Below, piece after piece: positions 6,724 through 11,870 of a stretch of 11,870 bases of DNA (position 1 is the stretch's first letter; each line of letters opens with the position of its first letter). Position numbers and translations under genes: made by a program. The DNA is from JAAOZP01 sp964616835 (GTDB taxonomy: Archaea > Thermoproteota > EX4484-205 > JAAOZP01), in NCBI GenBank assembly GCA_964616835.1, contig CAZTSG010000042.1, forward strand, positions 1-11,870, read 5' to 3'. The notes beneath the pieces are model-generated. The model had not been told where the DNA came from and ran no database searches. It was given only the letters and a program-made list of their open reading frames with translations.

Positions 6724-8112
6724 TTAAATGATTTCGAGCCAGGTCTTCTCGTGCTCGCATTCTAGGCTTGAGGCACATTTCATTTGAGGAGCTCTCTTAA
6801 GGGGGCAGCGTATAACGCTTTTTATAGCACTTCTAACATCCTTACCGCTTTCTAAAGCGTTGATTACAGATTTAATTACGTTGACTGCAATAACAAGATC
6901 TGCAAACAATGATGAAAAGAGCAATACATCATCCTTACTATACGAGGGGCCGTTCGCGTGAAAATAGTATGTCGGGGGATGGTTGGGAGCTAAACGTTGG
7001 CTGAATATGTTCTGAGAAAAGCTCGATGCCAAATAACGGAGTTCTAACGGCGTTTTAACAGAGTCGATTTTTTGCCGAATATAGTTGAGCCTATTGAACT
7101 CTTCACCAGTATTACATATCTTTAAGGCATCATCAATTATCTTTAAAAGATTCTCCTTATGGTTAATAAAATCTTCAAAGCTAAAAAGGTCTTGCTCAAA
7201 AGCAAGAGCTAAAGGGTCACCGCCGCTTTCGGCTTCGCTCTCAAAACCAGCCAGTATTTTAATCTTTCTTTCGTCCTTAATGAGCATACGAGCCATCTGA
7301 AGAATACCCTGAGCTCCTAAGCCTGTCAAATAATTTGAATAGACCAGCATAGTCACATACGACTTTGGCAACAATTCATGGAGAGCATATACTAATCCCA
7401 ATGCTTCCGAATAAATCGATTTAGCAGGATCTTCATTTAGCATTTTCATTAATCTTACATTCGTCTCCTCCCTAATATTATCTGCCACAAACTCCTTAAG
7501 TACATTAACTTCAGGAAATTCAATCACCCTCATCTGAACCAAGAGGGGGAAGGCCTCCAAAAGAATTAAAATGTCTCTATCAATTTTAAGCGGGAGAAAG
7601 GGAAGAATCTCATTTATTTCATTAATTAACTTCCTGAATTCTAGACTTCCGAGTGTTAAACCTGCAGTAGAATTTCTGGGTTTAGAGTAGGCTGTATCCT
7701 TTCCAGAAGCAGCCCCGATTAACGATTTAAGAGTATGGATTAATACTTCCGCACTTGCATACTTACTCATGACCTCCAAGTGGCTTATCTGGTACATGTG
7801 AGTAGTTTCATGAATGCTACAAGAGTAGATTGTTAAAAGATCCATTGGCTTACCGCTTAGAGTTACCGTGACATCATCGACTGGTATAACCTGAACCACC
7901 GGCCCCAGAAGCGTCTGAGTAGTGGTAAAACCGCTAAAAACATTAATAATACATAGAGGCGGTATTAGTAACTTGCTGTGCTCAATCTCTATGAAGCTTT
8001 TTAAAACGTTTTCTGAGTAAGCTAAGTCTTGCTCAGTTGCTGGATTAGCTCCTGCAGTAAGCTCAAACCTTGGTAACCGGTATCCTAGCCGAGAGTCATA
8101 GGGGAGGGTCAT
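6724..8112 (-). CDS. Predicted zinc metalloprotease-like protein (HETTH), family not recognised
   Basis: A 462-residue protein with no signal peptide or clear membrane helix, so probably cytosolic. The one diagnostic feature is SIHETTHMYQ at 100-108, a zincin HExxH signature (His101, Glu102, His105) followed by Gln. This is the usual form in gluzincin-like families, where a downstream Glu is the third ligand. Glu186 in LLEAFPLLVQMR is a candidate. The rest is mostly helical. The C-terminus ends with Cys436, Cys446, Cys452 and His454, spaced like a small zinc knuckle. A TATA element at 8131-8141 (minus strand AATAAAATATA) lies about 24 bases before the ATG, supporting a leaderless start. Its neighbours (uspA convergent, a decayed gene divergent) do not indicate a substrate. 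It could be a pseudoenzyme. Confidence 0.7.
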   Translation of the reverse strand: MTLPYDSRLGYRLPRFELTAGANPATEQDLAYSENVLKSFIEIEHSKLLIPPLCIINVFSGFTTTQTLLGPVVQVIPVDDVTVTLSGKPMDLLTIYSCSIHETTHMYQISHLEVMSKYASAEVLIHTLKSLIGAASGKDTAYSKPRNSTAGLTLGSLEFRKLINEINEILPFLPLKIDRDILILLEAFPLLVQMRVIEFPEVNVLKEFVADNIREETNVRLMKMLNEDPAKSIYSEALGLVYALHELLPKSYVTMLVYSNYLTGLGAQGILQMARMLIKDERKIKILAGFESEAESGGDPLALAFEQDLFSFEDFINHKENLLKIIDDALKICNTGEEFNRLNYIRQKIDSVKTPLELRYLASSFSQNIFSQRLAPNHPPTYYFHANGPSYSKDDVLLFSSLFADLVIAVNVIKSVINALESGKDVRSAIKSVIRCPLKRAPQMKCASSLECEHEKTWLEII

Positions 8113-8130
8113 CCCAGACTATTCCTGAAG

Positions 8131-8141
8131 TATATTTTATT
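8131..8141 (-). promoter_or_regulatory. TATA element between the zincin-like gene and the decayed gene
   Basis: TATATTTTATT on the + strand reads AATAAAATATA on the minus strand. It is centred about 24 bases from the minus-strand ATG (8112) and about 32 bases before the + strand ATG of the decayed gene (8168), so it could have served both directions. Confidence 0.45.
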
Positions 8142-8167
8142 CGGAAAGAGATATTTAAGATTTTTAG

Positions 8168-8499
8168 ATGTCGTCCAAAGACTTTTTGATAGAGCGAAAC
8201 AGGAATCCTATCGTCTCATTAAATATCTTTAAATACGGTAATTCAACCCCATATTATCACTGCAGTTAACAACGTCAAATCTCCCTCAGTTTCCTTATAA
8301 AGCATTATGAGGACAATCCACAATTAGTGAAGCCCAAAGGCATATTAGATCTGTTGTTGCAGATGCTTGACAACCTGCAAAAGGCTTCCTTAGGCACTTC
8401 TATTCCAAAGCAGTAGCGGTAAGAAGGCTCTTGAAGAGAAAGGGCTATGTGATAATTGATAAGCCGTGGATGTGTTTGAAGACTAAATTCTCGCTTTAA
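8168..8499 (+). pseudogene. Decayed small gene: in-frame TAA plus one-base frameshift
   Basis: From ATG 8168 a frame runs MSSKDFLIERNRNP...TPYYHCS for 33 codons to TAA at 8267-8269. It then stays open in the same frame for 48 codons (KHYEDNPQLVKPKG, LLLQMLDNLQ) to a TAG at 8414. Near the A4 run at 8379-8382 the protein-like reading moves to another frame (GFLRHFYSKAVAVRRLLKRK, then VIIDKPWMCLKTKFSL) and ends at TAA 8497-8499. One extra A in that run joins the last two parts. The whole reads as one protein of about 110 residues with a basic C-terminal part. I do not recognise the family. It fills the otherwise empty stretch between the zincin-like gene and GH130. It could be a decayed resident gene or a fragment of a mobile element. 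Sequencing error cannot explain both lesions easily. Confidence 0.5.
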
Positions 8500-8535
8500 C
8501 ATTTAGGGGATTAATGCTCTTAGTTTTTTAATCTA

Positions 8536-8575
8536 AATTTAGAGAAAAAGAGGAAAACTGGAGAGATAAAAAGTA
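8536..8575 (-). terminator. T/C-rich tract after the GH130 gene
   Basis: Directly after the GH130 stop the minus strand is pyrimidine-rich with several T runs (CTTTTTATC, GTTTTCC, CTTTTTCTC). This is the form of intrinsic terminator usual in Thermoproteota, with no hairpin needed. Confidence 0.5.
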
Positions 8576-8576
8576 T

Positions 8577-9596
8577 TTATCTCCCTTCGTCCGCGTCCCC
8601 TGGATTAAGCTCTGAGTTCTCCTTAACGTATTTTATAACTTCATCAACATAGGCAAAGGCTAGTGAAACATAAGTGTCTGCAGAGCCGTAGTATAGCGCT
8701 ATCCTGCCGGTCTCAGCATCCGTTAGGGCTGCGCAGGGAAACACTACGTTTGGCACAAAGCCGCAAGTTTCATACTCTTTCTCAGGAGTTAAAAGATAGT
8801 CTCTGCATCTGTAGAGGACTTTCGACGGAGTGTTTAAATCAAGTATTGCCGCACCACAACTATAAACGTATCCGTTGCAAGTTAATACTACTCCATGGTA
8901 GAAGAGCAGCCAACCTTCGCTTGTTTCAATAGGTACAGGACCCGCCCCTATTTTGAGTCCCTGCCACCAGCCTGAGCCCCCTCTGCTCATGACCCTTCTG
9001 TGCCTCCCCCAGTGAATCATGTCTGGACTCTCGCTCAGAAAAATGTCTCCGAAAGGAGTATGCCCAGCATCGCTAGGTCTTGAAAGCATAACGTATTTCC
9101 CGTTTATTTTCCTCGGGAAGAGCACACCATTCCTGTTGAAAGGGAGGAAAGCGTTTTCAAGCCTTATGAACTCTTTGAAGTCTTTAGTCATGCCTACGCC
9201 TATGGAGGGACCGTAGAAATCTGTGCACCAAGTTATATAATAAGTATCCTCTATCTTGACGACTCTGGGATCATAAGCGTAATTAGGCTGGTATATTCTT
9301 CCCTCCGTGTCCTTCCAAGTTATTACCTCATCCTCAATATCCCACGAGATACCGTCTTCGCTCCAGCCGACGTGGAGCCTAGCCTTACCATCCTTATGGT
9401 CAGCCCTGAAGACTCCTACGAACTTTCCTTTGAAAGGCACTACGGCACTGTTGAATATTCTGGCAGTGCTCTTAGTAGGGTTCCACTGGGTTAGAGGATT
9501 CTTATCATACCTCCAGATAACGCCCTCGTAACCCTCAGGCTTATCCTGCCAGGGGATGTTCTTCAAGTTTTCTCCTACAATCTTCACTTTCCCCAT
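8577..9596 (-). CDS. GH130 beta-1,4-mannoside phosphorylase (subfamily 2-like)
   Basis: Five-bladed beta-propeller phosphorylase that splits beta-1,4-mannosyl linkages with phosphate to give mannose-1-phosphate. Numbering from ATG 9596 (339 residues): the catalytic-type Asp is in YDPR at 109. Phosphate-site residues known from the human-gut enzyme UhgbMP are all recognisable: Arg155-Asn156 (FNRNGVLFPR), Arg173 (LSRPSD), Lys215 (LKIGAGP) and His234 (FYHGV). This argues for a phosphorylase rather than a hydrolase. Long stretches recall UhgbMP, which acts on N-glycan core Man-beta-1,4-GlcNAc and mannan, so that specificity is the best guess. A GTG at 9605 is in frame, but it lies inside AGGTGG (9607-9602), a Shine-Dalgarno five bases before ATG 9596. 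The gene has its own TATA box and follows the phosphoesterase after about 48 bases. No signal peptide, so it acts on imported oligosaccharides. Confidence 0.9.
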   Translation of the reverse strand: MGKVKIVGENLKNIPWQDKPEGYEGVIWRYDKNPLTQWNPTKSTARIFNSAVVPFKGKFVGVFRADHKDGKARLHVGWSEDGISWDIEDEVITWKDTEGRIYQPNYAYDPRVVKIEDTYYITWCTDFYGPSIGVGMTKDFKEFIRLENAFLPFNRNGVLFPRKINGKYVMLSRPSDAGHTPFGDIFLSESPDMIHWGRHRRVMSRGGSGWWQGLKIGAGPVPIETSEGWLLFYHGVVLTCNGYVYSCGAAILDLNTPSKVLYRCRDYLLTPEKEYETCGFVPNVVFPCAALTDAETGRIALYYGSADTYVSLAFAYVDEVIKYVKENSELNPGDADEGR

Positions 9597-9601
9597 TTTG
9601 T

Positions 9602-9640
9602 CCACCTTAGGGTTTTTGTTGAAGGACAGGCTTATATCGT
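9602..9640 (-). promoter_or_regulatory. Promoter and Shine-Dalgarno of the GH130 gene
   Basis: The minus strand carries ACGATATAAG at 9640-9631 (TATA centred near 9635), placing transcription start near 9605-9608. AGGTGG follows at 9607-9602, five bases before ATG 9596. The alternative is a leaderless GTG start at 9605. Either way GH130 can be transcribed separately from the genes upstream. Confidence 0.5.
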
Positions 9641-9644
9641 TTTG

Positions 9645-10031
9645 TCACGGTTTTCTCCTTTTGAAAAACAACCATGCGTTCTCACCTGCTTTCTCAAACC
9701 TCATTAAGACGAAACGCCCTTTCAACCGTTCACCATGTATTTCTATTTCAATGATATCCTCTGTCTTTTTAACAAGCTCATAGTGTCCAAAGTCCCACCT
9801 TTCAACTCTTCCAGCACCGTAATGGCCTTCTGGAATGACTCCTTCGAAACCAGCATATTCTAGAGGGTGGTCTTCAACCTGTATTGCGAGCCTCTTCACC
9901 CCAGGCCTGTTCTCAGGCTCCTTGGGAATAGCCCAGCTTTTCAAGACACCATCTATTTCAAGCCTCAAGTCGTAATGCAGACGAGTAGCCTCATGCTTCT
10001 GAATAATGTATACCAATCCTCTTTGCTTCAT
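9645..10031 (-). CDS. Stand-alone LigD-type 3'-phosphoesterase
   Basis: A 128-residue protein matching the phosphoesterase module of bacterial LigD, which trims 3'-terminal ribonucleotides and 3'-phosphates from DNA ends using Mn2+. Active-site residues known from Pseudomonas LigD appear at the same relative spacing: His13, His19, Asp21 and Arg23 (HEATRLHYDLRLE), Lys37, Arg47, His55 and Tyr59 (EDHPLEYAGFEG). Also typical are IPEGHYGAG at 66-74 and a closing WLFFKRR strand. No ligase or primase domain is attached, as in known single-domain archaeal homologues. It starts 13 bases after the GH1 stop with no Shine-Dalgarno, so it is probably cotranscribed with GH1. Its place between two glycosidases has no obvious functional logic. 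No Ku or ligase gene is in this window. A role in general DNA end or RNA/DNA repair is likely. Confidence 0.93.
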   Translation of the reverse strand: MKQRGLVYIIQKHEATRLHYDLRLEIDGVLKSWAIPKEPENRPGVKRLAIQVEDHPLEYAGFEGVIPEGHYGAGRVERWDFGHYELVKKTEDIIEIEIHGERLKGRFVLMRFEKAGENAWLFFKRRKP

Positions 10032-10044
10032 GGCTTAGACGATA

Positions 10045-11577
10045 TCAGCGTGAGCCTACAGTTCCGTTTTGAATTATCTTCTTGAGAACTCCGACACTGC
10101 CTCTCGGCAGCCTCTTCTTGGTTTCCAAGTCAACGCTATACAAGCCGAATTTCATGCTGAAACCCTTTGCCCACTCATAGTTGTCTGTTAAAGCCCAGTG
10201 GAAGTACCCTCTGACATCGACGCGTTTCTCTTCAACAAGGTTTTCCAACACCTTAAGATGCTCAACTATGTATCTTGGCCTAAGCCTGTCCTCCGAGTCG
10301 GCGATCCCGTTCTCAGTCACGTAGATCGGCTTACCATACTTAGACATTTCAACAAGAACTTTCTCAAGACCCTCTGGGTAGAGTTCCCAGCCGTAATCTG
10401 ACGTCGGCCTATTATCCTTTGAGAGATCGTTAGCCTTACACGCAAAACCGTATCCCTCCATTATGCTCGGAATAGCCTGAATACCCATGAAAATTCTGGC
10501 TAAGAATGATTTCTTTCCGCTAGCGACCATTCGAGTATAATAGTTTAAACCCAGCCAGTCCAGCTTGTTACCCAAGTAGGTCTTAACTTCATTATCTTCT
10601 TTTATTCCGTTAAGGTTTGAGTCAAACCAGCCTGATGCAACCGCTTCTATGAATAGCTTGCTGTGCATATTCTCTACGAATCGCGATGCTTGGGAATCAG
10701 CCTCTTTAGAAGAGTCGTATGGCAACACTGGGATAACGTTTTGAATAACTCCTACAGAAGCAGGCTCAGAACTATCTGCGTCAGCCCTTTGATTATCGAA
10801 CTTCTTAATGGCTTCGAAAGCCCTCGCATGAGCAATACTCATATTCATAGAAATCCTTGTAAAGGCTTTGAAAGCATTCATCACATTCATCTGGACACCA
10901 GGTGGGAAGCCTCCTAGAGTCGTAAGGTAGCTCATCGCTATGACATTCGGCTCGTTGAAAGTAGCCCACATGTCAACCAAATCCCCGAGCTTCCAAGCCA
11001 TGAACGCAGCATATTTTACGAACTCGACTATCGTGTCGCGGTCACACCATCCTCTGGGGCCTTGCTTAAGCTTGGAATCTCTTGCAACTATGGGGTCGTG
11101 TACCCAGAGCGGGAGAGTGAAATGGTTTAGACAGACTATTACCTTAAAGTTCTTATTTCTGAGGTCATTGATAATTTCAGAATAATGCTTTAGAGCATCC
11201 ATGTTCGCCAACATCTCGAGCTTTTCCAGATCTCCGGCATCAATATCTATCCTGCTCATCCCACAGTCGGAGGCAGTTTCCACGCCCACTTTAACTTGGG
11301 AGGTGCTTTTCGGAAATATCCTGCTCCACTCTACTCCGAGCCTGTATGCATTCATCCCCATGCCCCTAGCCAGATCATGGTCGACGCTGTAAAGGTCCCA
11401 ATAGTCCACCCCGTTTTCAGGAAGGTCTCCGCTAACAATCTTATTAGCGATGTTCCTAGAGTCATGGACCCACTTAAACCAGTCCGTGTTCGGATCTATG
11501 TTTCTCCCCTCTGGATCACCCATCTCAAATTGGAAACCAGCTTCAGAAACACCCCAGAGAAAATTTCTTGGAAACAT
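10045..11577 (-). CDS. GH1 beta-glycosidase (LacS/CelB type)
   Basis: Retaining (beta/alpha)8 glycosidase of 510 residues, the archaeal LacS/CelB branch. Catalytic acid/base Glu209 is in TFNEPN and nucleophile Glu422 in VTENG. Sugar-site residues include Gln17, His152, Glu468 and Trp469 (NYEWAKGF). Arg79 and Asn208 match the residues that mark CelB beta-glucosidase rather than the Pyrococcus beta-mannosidase (which has Gln and Asp there), so beta-glucosidase/galactosidase is more likely. The usual Trp after His152 is Phe153. There is no signal peptide, so it is cytosolic and works on imported short oligosaccharides. A BRE/TATA element 27 bases before the ATG fixes the start as leaderless. It leads a probable two-gene unit with the phosphoesterase, and GH130 nearby suggests gluco/manno-oligosaccharide use. 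Confidence 0.94.
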   Translation of the reverse strand: MFPRNFLWGVSEAGFQFEMGDPEGRNIDPNTDWFKWVHDSRNIANKIVSGDLPENGVDYWDLYSVDHDLARGMGMNAYRLGVEWSRIFPKSTSQVKVGVETASDCGMSRIDIDAGDLEKLEMLANMDALKHYSEIINDLRNKNFKVIVCLNHFTLPLWVHDPIVARDSKLKQGPRGWCDRDTIVEFVKYAAFMAWKLGDLVDMWATFNEPNVIAMSYLTTLGGFPPGVQMNVMNAFKAFTRISMNMSIAHARAFEAIKKFDNQRADADSSEPASVGVIQNVIPVLPYDSSKEADSQASRFVENMHSKLFIEAVASGWFDSNLNGIKEDNEVKTYLGNKLDWLGLNYYTRMVASGKKSFLARIFMGIQAIPSIMEGYGFACKANDLSKDNRPTSDYGWELYPEGLEKVLVEMSKYGKPIYVTENGIADSEDRLRPRYIVEHLKVLENLVEEKRVDVRGYFHWALTDNYEWAKGFSMKFGLYSVDLETKKRLPRGSVGVLKKIIQNGTVGSR

Positions 11578-11598
11578 GCGAAAAACAGTACTTACTCA

Positions 11599-11616
11599 GG
11601 ATATAAACCTTTTTAG
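11599..11616 (-). promoter_or_regulatory. BRE/TATA promoter of the GH1 gene
   Basis: The minus strand reads CTAAAAAGGTTTATATCC: a purine BRE followed by TTTATAT centred near 11604, exactly 27 bases before the ATG at 11577. This is the clearest promoter in the window and supports a leaderless GH1 message. Confidence 0.7.
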
Positions 11617-11627
11617 AATTCCGGCCG

Positions 11628-11870
11628 TTAGCCCTTCACTTCCACGACAAATCTACAAGCAGCGTCGCCTTTAGCGATGCATTCAGCCTCGGTCACAGAC
11701 ACATCTTTGTTAAGTATTTGGCGGAGCAATCCGGTCAAATACCCTCTGAAAAACTGGCTTACAGCATTCTCCTGCTTGCCTTGGAAAGGCAGGCATTCGA
11801 ACAATTCTCTGACCTTAAACACGATTCTTTTGCTACCGAATTCCTCGACTTCTGCAATACACCAGCCCTT
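11628..11870 (-). CDS. V4R-domain protein, C-terminal part (runs off the window)
   Basis: The frame is open from the window edge to a stop at 11628, giving 80 residues. The GTG at 11822 is not a credible start because the coding signal continues upstream (GWCIAEVEEFG...). The end carries the V4R (4-vinyl reductase) hallmark: ECIAKGDAACRFVVEV, the E-C-x3-G-D-x2-C-x-F pattern, preceded by FFRGYLTGLLRQILNKDVSVTEA in the position of the conserved helix. V4R domains bind small hydrophobic or metal ligands and occur in bacteriochlorophyll enzymes, nitrogen regulators and many archaeal transcription factors, so the N-terminal part decides the function and is not visible. It ends 51 bases before the GH1 start, which has its own promoter. 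Confidence 0.85.
   Translation of the reverse strand, partial: KGWCIAEVEEFGSKRIVFKVRELFECLPFQGKQENAVSQFFRGYLTGLLRQILNKDVSVTEAECIAKGDAACRFVVEVKG

Noticed and set aside
8168..8499. Recoding (stop readthrough plus programmed frameshift) as the explanation of the broken gene
   Set aside because: It would need two separate events, one at a TAA codon with no known archaeal recoding signal; gene decay is simpler.
8305..8502. 65-codon minus-strand frame in the GH130/zincin gap
   Set aside because: It is antisense to the decayed gene, whose + strand translation is far more protein-like; no promoter or ribosome site fits it.
8577..11577. A single polysaccharide-utilisation operon GH1-phosphoesterase-GH130
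   Set aside because: GH130 has its own TATA box and the middle gene is a DNA 3'-end enzyme, so one functional operon is not supported, though readthrough is possible.
11296..11616. 106-codon + strand frame
   Set aside because: It is antisense to the GH1 gene, whose catalytic motifs and promoter are clear.

Overview
The window reads as the chromosome of a hyperthermophilic anaerobic archaeon of the Thermoproteota, most likely Desulfurococcales (Desulfurococcus/Thermosphaera-like). The reasons are archaeal forms of GlyA, MetF and the MetE core, a LacS/CelB-type GH1 enzyme, a stand-alone LigD-type phosphoesterase, and crenarchaeal promoter layout. Several genes have a BRE/TATA element about 27 to 30 bases before the start codon and no Shine-Dalgarno site, which points to leaderless mRNAs. 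Internal operon genes instead carry GGAGG- or GGTG-type sites. The taxon is inferred by recognition only.

Left part (1-4480): one-carbon and methionine metabolism. A small membrane protein gene overlaps glyA (serine hydroxymethyltransferase) on the + strand. glyA runs tail-to-tail, with a 44-base overlap, into a minus-strand operon: a MetF-like methylenetetrahydropterin reductase, a zinc-less MetE-N-like barrel, and the zinc-bearing MetE catalytic barrel. Together they can take a C1 unit from serine, reduce it to methyl, and pass it to homocysteine. The metF start is best placed at 4440, because the 45 bases upstream in the longer frame contain its promoter.

Middle (4520-8500): poorly characterised genes. 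A two-helix membrane protein with a cytosolic winged-helix domain is divergent from a membrane-anchored extracellular protein across a 408-base AT-rich gap. A UspA protein follows, then a convergent 462-residue protein with an HETTH zincin motif and a C-terminal Cys3His tail. Next is a decayed small gene (8168-8499), legible as one reading frame broken by an in-frame TAA and a one-base frameshift.

Right part (8577-11870): a minus-strand carbohydrate block. It holds a GH1 beta-glycosidase with its own strong promoter, a LigD-type 3'-phosphoesterase 13 bases behind it, and a GH130 mannoside phosphorylase with its own promoter. The 3' end of a V4R-domain gene enters at the right edge. GH1 and GH130 could cooperate on beta-linked gluco/manno-oligosaccharides. 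The DNA-repair-type phosphoesterase between them is out of place.

No tRNA, rRNA, CRISPR array, insertion sequence or transposase was seen.
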